DNA of 64,000 bases from Actinomycetota bacterium (GTDB taxonomy: Bacteria; Actinomycetota; Actinomycetes; S36-B12), in assembly GCA_016870515.1 (NCBI GenBank), contig VGBL01000007.1, positions 1 through 64,000 of the forward strand, read 5' to 3'. Positions within the stretch are counted from its first letter, which is position 1; the number at the start of each line of letters is the position of its first letter. The position numbers and the translations under genes were made by a program. Positions 26,793 to 35,554 of this stretch are shown in pieces. The notes under the pieces are model-generated. The model was given only the letters and a program-made list of their open reading frames with translations, was not told the DNA's origin and did no database searches.

Positions 26793-27608
26793 CTACTCGT
26801 AGGAGTGCTCGGGGGCGGGGTAGGTGCCCTCGCGCACCTCGTCGGCCCAGGTCGATACGGCTGACGACAGCGCTGTGCGCAGGTCGGCGTACTGCTTGAC
26901 GAACCGTGGCTTGGGCCCGGCGGTGAGCCCGGCCATGTCCTGCCATACGAGCACCTGCGCGTCGGTGGCCGACCCTGCCCCGATGCCGATGGTAGGCATG
27001 GTGAGGATTTCGGTGACGTGGGCGGCGAGTTCGGCTGGGACGACCTCGAGCACGACGGCGCTGGCGCCGGCGGCCTCGAGCGCCTTGGCATCGCGCAGCA
27101 GGAGCTCTCCCGCCTCGCCGCGTCCTTGCACGCGATAGCCGCCGAGGACGTTGACCGACTGCGGCGTCAGGCCCAGGTGGCCGATGACGGGGATGCCGGC
27201 GGAGACGAGCGCCTCGACCTGGGGCAGCACGCGCTGGCCGCCTTCGATCTTGACCGCGTGGGCACCGCCCTCCTTCATGAAGCGCAAGGCCGAGGCCATC
27301 GCGATGTCGACGGAGGCCTGGTAGGAGCCGAAGGGCATGTCGGCGACCACGAGGGCGCGATCGGAGCCACGCGCCACGGCGGCGACGAGGGGGAGTAGGT
27401 CATCGACGGTGACCGGCAGGGTCGAGTCGTAGCCGAAGATGACCTGGGCGGCGGAATCGCCGACCAGCAGGCAGGGGATCTCCGCCTCGTCGAAGATGCG
27501 CGCCGTCGTGGCGTCGTAGGCGGTGATCATCGACCAGCGCTCGCCGCGGTCGGTGAGGTCCTGGAGGTCGCGAACAGTGATGCGCCGGACAGGGGACGCG
27601 TGAGACAT
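26793..27608 (-). CDS. panB: 3-methyl-2-oxobutanoate hydroxymethyltransferase
   Basis: PanB adds a hydroxymethyl group from methylene-THF to alpha-ketoisovalerate, the first committed step to pantothenate and so to CoA and the ACP prosthetic group. The 271-residue TIM barrel has MITAYDATTARIFDEA, LLVGDSAAQVIFGYD with metal-binding Asp, DMPFGSYQ, AVKIEGG, PVIGHLGLTPQS and IGIGAGS. ATG 27608 starts directly before the conserved region; the longer upstream reading lies in the promoter gap shared with the next MFS gene. panC and panD are not in the window. Confidence 0.94.
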   Translation of the reverse strand: MSHASPVRRITVRDLQDLTDRGERWSMITAYDATTARIFDEAEIPCLLVGDSAAQVIFGYDSTLPVTVDDLLPLVAAVARGSDRALVVADMPFGSYQASVDIAMASALRFMKEGGAHAVKIEGGQRVLPQVEALVSAGIPVIGHLGLTPQSVNVLGGYRVQGRGEAGELLLRDAKALEAAGASAVVLEVVPAELAAHVTEILTMPTIGIGAGSATDAQVLVWQDMAGLTAGPKPRFVKQYADLRTALSSAVSTWADEVREGTYPAPEHSYE

Positions 27609-27766
27609 GGTGGTGCTCCAATCTCGAGGCTCCCGTGCGAAGTCCCCGGACGCGCCCATCGTGGCACATCTGACGAGACAGAGCGCGCCCAACACCCCGG
27701 TGAACTCCCTACCGCGCGGTACGGTGAGGCGGTCCAGGGCGAGCCTGGATCCGAGGTTGGGAGCGT

Positions 27767-29464
27767 GTGGTGTCCCCTGATTCGTGGTCAACGAGCGGGG
27801 AGGGGCATCCGCGGCGCTGGGCGATCCTCGGCGTCCTGGTGGTCAGCCTGCTGATCACCGTGTTGGACAACACCGTCCTCAACATCGCCCTGCCGACCAT
27901 CCAGAAGGACCTGAAGGCGTCGCCAGCACAATTGGTGTGGTCCATCGATAGCTACATCCTGGTCTTCGCCGCTCTGCTCTTCACCTGGGGCGTGCTGGGG
28001 GATCGCTACGGTCGCAAGCGAGTGCTCGTCATCGGCCTCGTCATCTTCGGGCTCGGCTCAGCGGCCTCGGCGTTTGCCTCGACTCCCGAGATGCTCATTG
28101 GATTCCGCGCGATCATGGGCCTGGGCGGTGCGGCCGTCATGCCGACCACCCTCGCCATCATCACGGTCGTCTTCCCGCCCTACGAGCGCGGCAAGGCCAT
28201 CGGCGCGTGGGCGGGAGCGGTCGGCGCCTCCGTGGCACTCGGCCAGGTGCTGGGCGGCCTGCTGCTGGAGAACCCGCAGTGGTCGAGCTGGATCACCGGC
28301 AACGACTGGGGAGCGGTCTTCCTCATCAACGTGCCGATCGTGATCGTCGGGCTCATCGGCGTGTGGCACATCGTGCCCGAGACGCGCAACCCCAAGCCGC
28401 AGCGCCTCGACATCCCGGGCCTGGTGCTGTCGATCGTGGGCCTGACCCTCATCGTCTACGGCATCATCGACGCCTCGCGGACCCTGAGATGGGTGGCGCC
28501 GTCGGTGCTCGGCCCGCTCCTCGCGGGCATCGTCATCATCGCCCTCTTCATCTGGTACGAGTCGCGCAGTGATAACGCCAGCTTCGATGTCACGCTGTTC
28601 AAGAACCGTGGTTACGCCGTGAGCCTGGCAGCAGTGACCCTGGCCTTCTTCTCGCTCTCGGGGATCACGTTCACCCTGCCGTTCTATCTGCAGATCCTGC
28701 GCGACTACTCGACCCTCGTGGCCGGGCTCTGCTTCCTGCCCTTCGCCGTCGGCCAGCTCATCGCCGCACCGCGCAGCGCCAAGGCGGTGATGCGGTTCGG
28801 CTACCGGGCGGTGATGACGACCGGCCTGGTCCTGGTGGCACTGTCGATGGCCAGTGTGATCTTCGTCGGTATCAGCACCCCGCTGTGGGTCATCCTCGTG
28901 GCCTTCTTCATCTTTGGCTTCGGCACGGGCAATGTCATGGCCCCGGCCTCCACAGTGATGCAAAACGTCCTGCCGCTGGCGCGCGCCGGCGCGGGATCGG
29001 CCGTGCAAAACACGGTCCGCCAGGTCGGTGGCGCCCTCGGTGTTGCGATCAGCGGCACGGTGCTGGCCACCCAGTACTCCTCGCGGGTCGACGGAGCTAT
29101 CGGCCAGCTTCCGCCGCAGATTCCCGACGCGGCCCGCGAGGCTGCCAGGGAGTCGATCGTCGCCACCGACGCTGTGCTCGATGCCGCGGCCGCGCAGGGT
29201 GCGCCATCGGGGCTGCTCGACTCGATCCGCCAGGCCGCCTACGACGCATTCCTGACGTCATCGCACGTCACCTACCTCACCTCGATGGTGCTCGTGGCCG
29301 TCGCAGCCATCGTGGTCGTGACGCTGCTGCCTAGGATCAACCCGCCGCGCAAGGACTCGCCGGTCCAGCCCGACAGTCCCATCGATGATCGGGTGGCGAT
29401 CCAAGACGCCGTCTACCCCGAGGAAGCCACCGCCGAAGAAGGCACGGCGCGTCCGCCTGCCTGA
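27767..29464 (+). CDS. DHA2-family (EmrB/QacA-like) MFS exporter
   Basis: The 565-residue protein has 14 predicted transmembrane helices and DHA2 signatures: LDNTVLNIALPTIQKDL in helix 1 (motif D1), LGDRYGRKRVLVIG between helices 2 and 3 (motif A), and GAVGASVALGQVLGGLLLEN (motif C of proton antiporters). It should export drugs or toxic metabolites using the proton gradient. A charged cytoplasmic tail of about 50 residues ends the protein. GTG 27767 is the first start after the divergent panB promoter region. It is convergent with nadE, 7 bases apart. Confidence 0.92.
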   Translation: MVSPDSWSTSGEGHPRRWAILGVLVVSLLITVLDNTVLNIALPTIQKDLKASPAQLVWSIDSYILVFAALLFTWGVLGDRYGRKRVLVIGLVIFGLGSAASAFASTPEMLIGFRAIMGLGGAAVMPTTLAIITVVFPPYERGKAIGAWAGAVGASVALGQVLGGLLLENPQWSSWITGNDWGAVFLINVPIVIVGLIGVWHIVPETRNPKPQRLDIPGLVLSIVGLTLIVYGIIDASRTLRWVAPSVLGPLLAGIVIIALFIWYESRSDNASFDVTLFKNRGYAVSLAAVTLAFFSLSGITFTLPFYLQILRDYSTLVAGLCFLPFAVGQLIAAPRSAKAVMRFGYRAVMTTGLVLVALSMASVIFVGISTPLWVILVAFFIFGFGTGNVMAPASTVMQNVLPLARAGAGSAVQNTVRQVGGALGVAISGTVLATQYSSRVDGAIGQLPPQIPDAAREAARESIVATDAVLDAAAAQGAPSGLLDSIRQAAYDAFLTSSHVTYLTSMVLVAVAAIVVVTLLPRINPPRKDSPVQPDSPIDDRVAIQDAVYPEEATAEEGTARPPA

Positions 29465-29471
29465 TGGCCGA

Positions 29472-31178
29472 CTAGGTCGACTCGCGCCAGCGATTGGTGA
29501 CCGGCAGTCGACGGTCGCGCCCGAACGCGCGCAGCGAGATCTTGGTGCCGGGCGGATACTGGCGGCGCTTGTATTCGGCGGCGTCGGTCAGGCCAAGCGC
29601 ATGCTCGACCATGACGGGATCAAAACCAGCACCCACGAGTTCTTGTGCGCCCCGGTCGCGCTCGACGTAGTCGTCGAGGATGTCGTCGAGCAAGTCGTAC
29701 GGCGGCAGTGAATCCTGGTCGACTTGGCCCGGGCGTAGCTCGGCGCTCGGGGGCTTGGTGATGCTGCGCTCGGGAATGGGCGGGGTCTGGCCGCGCGACT
29801 CGGCCTGCGCATTGCGCCAGCGGGCGAGCTCCCACACCAGTGTCTTGGGCACGTCCTTGATCGGCGCGAAGCCGCCGACCGCGTCGCCGTAGATGGTGGA
29901 GTAGCCCACGGAGATCTCGCTCTTGTTGCCGGTGGCGAGCACCAGGTGGCCCTCGGCATTCGACAGGGCCATGAGTGTCACGCCGCGCACGCGCGCCTGC
30001 AGGTTTTCCTCGGCCAAGCCCGCCATGTGCAGTTGCGACTGGAAGGCATCCACCATCGGCGCGATGGGCACCGTGCGGAGGCTCAGGCCCGTGCGGTTGG
30101 CGAGGTCGACGGCATCGTCGCGGGAGTGCTGCGAGGAGTAGTCGCTTGGCAGCGACACTGCGAACACCCGGTCGGGACCGAGGGCGTCGCAGGCGACGGC
30201 CGCGACCAGGGCGGAGTCGATGCCCCCCGACAGGCCGAGGATCACGCTGGCGAACCCATTCTTGTCGACGTAGTCGCGCAAGCCGGTGACGAGTGCGCCG
30301 TAGACCTCGGCGGCATCGGTCAGCCGCGGCGCGACCAGCGGGGTGACGGGCGGTCGCAAGGGCTCGGCCCCCTCGATGACCAGCGCGTCGGGTCGCGAGC
30401 CGGTCGGCAGGTCGAGGTCGGCGACGAGCAGGTCGTCGACGAATTGGGCGGAGCGGGCAATGGGATCGCCATCGGCTCCGACGAGGAGCGAGTCGCCGTC
30501 GAAGACGAGTTCGTCCTGCCCGCCCACCATGTTGACGTAGGCGAGGGCGAAGCCTCCCTCGACGGCACGTCCGCGGCACAGGTCGAGGCGTACGTCGTCC
30601 TTGTTGCGCTCGTAGGGCGATCCGTTGATCACCACTAGCAGGCCGCAGCCTCGTGCCTGCGCCACCGGCCCGCCGTCCTGCCAGAGGTCCTCGCAGATGG
30701 CGATCGCGATGTCGACGTCGCGTACGCGAATCACGCAGGGCTGCTCGCCCGGGACGAAGTAGCGGTACTCGTCGAAGACGCCATAGTTGGGCAGGTGGTG
30801 CTTGCAGTAGCGCGCCACCACCGCACCGCCGTGCAGGACGCCGGCGGCATTGACGGGTGCGCCACGCGGACGCCCGAGCTGGTCGGGGGCGGCGTCGAGC
30901 CGATCGAGATAGCCGACGATCACCACGGTGTCGCCGAGGCCGTCCGCGGCGAGGTCGCGGGCCAGTCCCTCCGCAGCCGCGCGGGATGCCGCCTGGAAGG
31001 ACGGACGCAGCGCAAGGTCCTCGACGGGATAGCCCGTGAGGAACATCTCGGGCAGCGCCACGATGTCGGCGCCCTGCGCCGCCCCCTGGGCGACGAGTGC
31101 GCGCGCCCGCTCTCGATTGCCCGCGAGGTCCCCGACGGTGGGGTTCGCCTGGGCGAGTGCGATGCGCAGGGTCGGCAC
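29472..31178 (-). CDS. nadE: Glutamine-dependent NAD+ synthetase
   Basis: NadE amidates nicotinic acid adenine dinucleotide to NAD+, with ammonia taken from glutamine. From GTG 31178 the 568-residue protein has an N-terminal nitrilase glutaminase (Glu44 in ALPEMFLTGY, Lys126 in CKHHLPNYG, Cys162 in AICEDLW) and a C-terminal synthetase with the PP-loop LGLSGGIDSALV, KSEISVGYSTIYGD and PPSAELRPGQ. GTG 31178 (PTLRIALAQANP follows) is taken because the nitrilase fold starts there. It is divergent from glnA2, whose enzyme makes its glutamine; the 80-base gap holds both promoters. Confidence 0.95.
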   Translation of the reverse strand: MPTLRIALAQANPTVGDLAGNRERARALVAQGAAQGADIVALPEMFLTGYPVEDLALRPSFQAASRAAAEGLARDLAADGLGDTVVIVGYLDRLDAAPDQLGRPRGAPVNAAGVLHGGAVVARYCKHHLPNYGVFDEYRYFVPGEQPCVIRVRDVDIAIAICEDLWQDGGPVAQARGCGLLVVINGSPYERNKDDVRLDLCRGRAVEGGFALAYVNMVGGQDELVFDGDSLLVGADGDPIARSAQFVDDLLVADLDLPTGSRPDALVIEGAEPLRPPVTPLVAPRLTDAAEVYGALVTGLRDYVDKNGFASVILGLSGGIDSALVAAVACDALGPDRVFAVSLPSDYSSQHSRDDAVDLANRTGLSLRTVPIAPMVDAFQSQLHMAGLAEENLQARVRGVTLMALSNAEGHLVLATGNKSEISVGYSTIYGDAVGGFAPIKDVPKTLVWELARWRNAQAESRGQTPPIPERSITKPPSAELRPGQVDQDSLPPYDLLDDILDDYVERDRGAQELVGAGFDPVMVEHALGLTDAAEYKRRQYPPGTKISLRAFGRDRRLPVTNRWREST

Positions 31179-31258
31179 GCCCTGAGCGTACGAGATCCAC
31201 GAAGGGCCGACGGACGCGGTGTAACGCGCCCGAAACACGACCGGAGCACACTGGCCCC

Positions 31259-32593
31259 ATGGACAAGCAGACGGAATTCGTGCTGAGGACGATGGAGGAG
31301 CGCGACATCCGCTTCGTGCGGCTGTGGTTCACCGACGTGCTGGGCACCCTCAAGTCGGTCGCGGTGGCCCCAGCCGAACTCGAGGGGGCATTCGCCGAGG
31401 GCCTCGGCTTCGACGGCTCCGCGATCGAGGGTTTCGCCCGTGTCTACGAGTCGGACATGCTCGCCAAGCCCGATCCGGCGACGTTTGCGATCCTGCCGTG
31501 GCGGTCGGAGTCGCCGGGTGTCGCGCGCATGTTCTGCGACATCCTCATGCCCGACGGCTCTCCGTCGTACGCTGATCCGCGTTACGTGCTGAAGCGCATC
31601 CTCTCGCGCGCCGCCGATATGGGCTTCACCTTCTACACCCACCCCGAGGTCGAGTTCTACCTGCTGCGCGATCAGCCGAACGAGGGACCGCCGGAGCCGA
31701 TCGACCGCTACGGCTACTTCGACAACTCGCCGCAGTCGGTGGGCTACGACTTCCGGCGCCAGGCCATCACCATGCTCGAGGCCATGGGCATCTCGGTGGA
31801 GTTCAGCCATCATGAGGGCGGCCCCGGCCAGCAGGAGATCGATCTTCGCTACGCCGATGCCCTCACGACCGCCGACAATCTCATGACATTCCGCACTGTC
31901 ATCAAGGAGGTGGCGATCGAGCAGGGGGTCTACGCCACCTTCATGCCCAAGCCCTTCCGCGACGCCCCCGGATCAGGAATGCACACCCACGTGTCGCTCT
32001 TCGAGGGCGACCGCAACGCCTTCTACGAGGCCGGCTCGCCGTTCCAGCTCTCGAAGATCGCCCAGTCCTTCATCGCCGGGATCTTGACCCACGCGCCCGA
32101 GATCACGGCGGTCACCAACCAGTGGGTCAACTCCTATAAGCGCCTGGCTGGCGGTGCCGAGGCACCGGCAATGATCTGCTGGGGCCACAACAACCGCTCC
32201 GCACTCGTGCGCGTGCCGATGTACAAGCCGGCCAAGGGTAACTCCACGCGCGTCGAGTTCCGGTCGCTCGATAGTGCGTGCAACCCCTATCTCGCCTTTG
32301 CCGTCATCCTCGCCGCAGGCCTGGCCGGCATCGAGCGCGGTTACGAGCTGCCGCCCGGCGCTGAAGACGACGTGTGGGCGCTGACCCCTGCGGAGCGCCG
32401 CGCACTCGGCATGCGGCCCTTGCCGGCGAGCCTCAACCAGGCCATCCAGGAGATGGAACGCTCGGAGCTCGTGGCCGAGACCCTCGGGGAGCACGTCTTC
32501 GACTTCTTCCTGCGCAACAAGCAGTCCGAGTGGGAGGACTACCGGCGCCAGGTGAGCCAGTGGGAGCTCGACCGCTACCTGCCCACCCTCTAG
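31259..32593 (+). CDS. glnA2: Glutamine synthetase-like ligase, GlnA2 type (no adenylylation tyrosine)
   Basis: The 444-residue GSI-fold protein has the Glu ligands HPEVEFYLL, the helix EGGPGQQEIDLRYADAL, the His metal site GSGMHTHVSLF, ATP-binding WGHNNRSALVRVP and RVEFRSLDSACNPYLAF. At the place of the adenylylated Tyr of GSI-beta (K-x-L-Y) it has DDVWAL, with Trp373, so GlnE cannot regulate it. By family this is the glnA2 group found beside glnE in actinobacteria; some members (Streptomyces GlnA2) are gamma-glutamylpolyamine synthetases and not true glutamine synthetases. Which applies here is open; the amino-acid decarboxylase two genes downstream makes an amine substrate conceivable. ATG 31259 starts 80 bases from nadE. 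Confidence 0.9.
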   Translation: MDKQTEFVLRTMEERDIRFVRLWFTDVLGTLKSVAVAPAELEGAFAEGLGFDGSAIEGFARVYESDMLAKPDPATFAILPWRSESPGVARMFCDILMPDGSPSYADPRYVLKRILSRAADMGFTFYTHPEVEFYLLRDQPNEGPPEPIDRYGYFDNSPQSVGYDFRRQAITMLEAMGISVEFSHHEGGPGQQEIDLRYADALTTADNLMTFRTVIKEVAIEQGVYATFMPKPFRDAPGSGMHTHVSLFEGDRNAFYEAGSPFQLSKIAQSFIAGILTHAPEITAVTNQWVNSYKRLAGGAEAPAMICWGHNNRSALVRVPMYKPAKGNSTRVEFRSLDSACNPYLAFAVILAAGLAGIERGYELPPGAEDDVWALTPAERRALGMRPLPASLNQAIQEMERSELVAETLGEHVFDFFLRNKQSEWEDYRRQVSQWELDRYLPTL

Positions 32594-32614
32594 CCCGCGC
32601 TAGCGTCACCGACT

Positions 32615-35536
32615 GTGAGCGAGCAGCGGGCGGGCACCCTCGTGGGCCACTTCGCGCGGCGCGGCTTCGCACGACCGGCCGAGGCCGCCGAATCGTGGGC
32701 GCTCCTGCCTGCGGGCGCCGACGAGGAGGGTGTGCTCGAGGCGCTATCGCTGTCGGCGGATCCCGACCAGGCCCTGGGCTTCCTCGTCGAATTGGCCGGC
32801 GTCGATCGGCAGCGCATCGGGCGCGCGCTGACGGATCCCGACGAGACGCGCGCCCTTACTGCTGTGCTGGGCATGTCCGACGCGCTGGGCCGCCATCTGG
32901 TGCGCCACCCCGAACGCATCGGCTCGCTGGGTTCCACGACTCTCGAGCGGCCGTCGCGCAGCGACATGCACGTGTTGCTGCTTGCCGCCTCGGATCCGGA
33001 CGGCCTACGCATCGCCTACCGCGATGCGCTCCTGGGCACCGCTGTGCGCGACCTCGTGCACGGTGCGCGCGTCGACGACACGGCTGCCGAGCTCGCCGAC
33101 CTCGCGGATGCCGCTCTTGAGTCGGCACTGGCGATCGCGCGCGCCCAACTACCTAACGATGCGCGCGAGTGCCGTCTCGCCGTCATCGCCATGGGCAAGT
33201 GCGGGGGGCGCGAACTCAATTATGTGAGCGATGTCGACGTCGTGTTCGTCGCCGAAGCCCCGCCGGGTCAAGACGAGTCCGCTTCCCTCGCCACAGCCAC
33301 GCGCCTGGCCACTTCGCTCATGCGCATCTGCGGCGAGTCGACGGCTGAAGGATCGCTGTGGCAGGTCGATGCCAGCCTCCGACCCGAGGGCAAGCAGGGA
33401 GCGCTGGTGCGCACCCTCACCTCGCACATCGGCTACTTCGAGCGGTGGGCCAAGACCTGGGAGTTCCAGGCGTTGCTCAAGGCCCGTCCCGCGGCGGGCG
33501 ATGCAGAGCTTGGCGCGGCCTATGTCGACGCGGTTGCGCCCTTCGTGTGGGCGGCGGCCGACCGCGACGACTTCGTCAGCGACGTGCAACGGATGCGCCA
33601 GCGAGTCGAGGACCATATCGCGGCCAAGGAAGCGGACCGACAGCTCAAGCTCGGCCGGGGCGGACTCCGCGATGTCGAGTTCGCGGTGCAGCTCCTCCAG
33701 CTCGTGCACGGTCGCAGCGATGTGCTGCTGCGCAGCCCGACCACGCTGACGGCCCTCGAAGCACTTTCCACGTGGGGCTACGTCGGTCGCGAGGACGGCG
33801 CGACGCTCGCGGCGGCCTACCGCTTCCTCCGCTCATTCGAGCACCGCATCCAGCTGCACGGCCTTCGCCGCACCCACGTCGTGCCCGACGACGAGGAAGA
33901 CCTCCGACGCATCGGCCGTTCGCTCGGATTCCGAGCCGACCCCGTGGCGGAGCTCACCGAGAAGTGGCGCCGACACGCACGCGAGGTGCGGCGTATCCAC
34001 GAGAAGCTCTTCTACCGCCCGCTGCTGCAGGCGGTGGCCCGCCTCGATGCGGGGGATGCGCGGCTGACGCCGGAGGCGGCCCGGCAACGCCTCGAGGCGC
34101 TCGGCTACACCGACCCGCAGGGAGCGCTGCGGCATCTGGAGTCGCTGACATCGGGGGTCTCCAGGCGGGCCGCCATCCAGCGCACGCTGCTGCCGGTGCT
34201 TCTCGGCTGGTTCGCCGACGGTCCCGATCCCGACGCCGCCCTGCTGGGCTTTCGTCGCATGAGTGACGACCTCGGCTCCACGCCGTGGTACCTGCGACTG
34301 CTCCGCGACGAATCCGCCGCCGCTGAGCGCATGGCGCGGCTCCTGTCGTCGAGTCGCTACGCCACCGACCTGTTGCTGCGCTCGCCTGACGCCGTTGCCC
34401 TGCTGGCAGACGATGCCGAACTTCGGCCGCGGACCCGAGACCAGCTCCTCACGGAGGTCCTCGCGGCCGTCGCCCGGCACCCCGAGGGCGAGTCGGCCGT
34501 CGGCGCGGTCCGCGCCCTGCGTCGACGCGAACTCTTCAGGGTTGCCGCCGCCGATCTGCTCGGAATCCTCGACATCGAGTCTGCGATGGCTGCGCTCACC
34601 GACATCGCGGACGCAGCCGTGGCCGGAGGACTTGCTGCCGCTGAGCGCGAGGTCGCGCGGTCGCAGCCTGATGGCGTGCTGCCCACGCGCTTCGCGGTGA
34701 TCGGCATGGGTCGCTTCGGCGGCGCCGAACTCGGCTATGCCAGCGACGTCGACGTCGTCTTCGTCCACGAGCCGCTGCCCGGCGCCCAGGAGAAGGCGGC
34801 GTCGGATGCGGCCATGGCCATCGCCAACGAACTCCGTCGGCTGCTGATGGCCCCGTCGCCGGATCCGCCCCTTGAGGTCGATGCCGACCTGCGGCCCGAG
34901 GGCCGCCAGGGTCCGCTCGTGCGGTCGCTGGCCTCCTACGCTGCCTACTACCAGCGCTGGTCGTCGCCGTGGGAGGCGCAGGCGCTGCTTCGCGCGCGAC
35001 CGGTTGCGGGCGACGCTGACCTCGGCGATATCTTCGTCGCACTCGTTGACCCCTTGCGCTGGCCCGAGGGTGGGATCTCCGACGAGGCGTTGCGTGAGAT
35101 GCGCAGGCTCAAGGCGCGCATGGAGGCCGAGCGACTGCCGCGAGGCGCTGATCCGACCCTGCACGCCAAGCAGGGCCGGGGCGGCCTGGCCGATGTGGAG
35201 TGGGTGGCTCAGCTGCTGCAGCTGCAGCATGCCTACGCCGTTCCGGCAATGCGCACCACCTCGACGCTGGATGCGCTGCGGGCCGGCGTTTCCTCGGGCC
35301 TGCTAGAGGCGGCCGACGAGGAGACGGTGGCGGCAGCGTGGCTCCTGGCCACGCGGGTGCGCAACGCCGTGATGCTCGCTCGGGGCGTGCCGTCTGACAG
35401 CGTGCCGACCTCGGCACGCGACCTGGCCGCCATCGCCCATGTGCTCGGCTACGACGCGGGCGGTGACCTACTCGAGGACTACCGCCGCTCGACCCGGCGC
35501 GCGAGGGGCGTCGTCGAACGGGTCTTCTACGGATAG
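32615..35536 (+). CDS. glnE: Bifunctional glutamine synthetase adenylyltransferase/deadenylylase
   Basis: GlnE attaches and removes AMP at the regulatory Tyr of GlnA1. The 973-residue protein has two nucleotidyltransferase domains: the N-terminal deadenylylase with GKCGGRELNYVSDVDVVFV (about residues 194-212) and the C-terminal adenylylase with GMGRFGGAELGYASDVDVVF (about 698-717), each followed by DASLRPEGKQG or DADLRPEGRQG and a GRGGL(R/A)DVE helical domain. GTG 32615 follows glnA2 by 21 bases. Its target is GlnA1 at 38.8-40.2 kb (Tyr401 present), not the adjacent GlnA2, which lacks the Tyr. Confidence 0.96.
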   Translation: MSEQRAGTLVGHFARRGFARPAEAAESWALLPAGADEEGVLEALSLSADPDQALGFLVELAGVDRQRIGRALTDPDETRALTAVLGMSDALGRHLVRHPERIGSLGSTTLERPSRSDMHVLLLAASDPDGLRIAYRDALLGTAVRDLVHGARVDDTAAELADLADAALESALAIARAQLPNDARECRLAVIAMGKCGGRELNYVSDVDVVFVAEAPPGQDESASLATATRLATSLMRICGESTAEGSLWQVDASLRPEGKQGALVRTLTSHIGYFERWAKTWEFQALLKARPAAGDAELGAAYVDAVAPFVWAAADRDDFVSDVQRMRQRVEDHIAAKEADRQLKLGRGGLRDVEFAVQLLQLVHGRSDVLLRSPTTLTALEALSTWGYVGREDGATLAAAYRFLRSFEHRIQLHGLRRTHVVPDDEEDLRRIGRSLGFRADPVAELTEKWRRHAREVRRIHEKLFYRPLLQAVARLDAGDARLTPEAARQRLEALGYTDPQGALRHLESLTSGVSRRAAIQRTLLPVLLGWFADGPDPDAALLGFRRMSDDLGSTPWYLRLLRDESAAAERMARLLSSSRYATDLLLRSPDAVALLADDAELRPRTRDQLLTEVLAAVARHPEGESAVGAVRALRRRELFRVAAADLLGILDIESAMAALTDIADAAVAGGLAAAEREVARSQPDGVLPTRFAVIGMGRFGGAELGYASDVDVVFVHEPLPGAQEKAASDAAMAIANELRRLLMAPSPDPPLEVDADLRPEGRQGPLVRSLASYAAYYQRWSSPWEAQALLRARPVAGDADLGDIFVALVDPLRWPEGGISDEALREMRRLKARMEAERLPRGADPTLHAKQGRGGLADVEWVAQLLQLQHAYAVPAMRTTSTLDALRAGVSSGLLEAADEETVAAAWLLATRVRNAVMLARGVPSDSVPTSARDLAAIAHVLGYDAGGDLLEDYRRSTRRARGVVERVFYG

Positions 35537-35554
35537 GCGTCCTAGGGTGGTCTC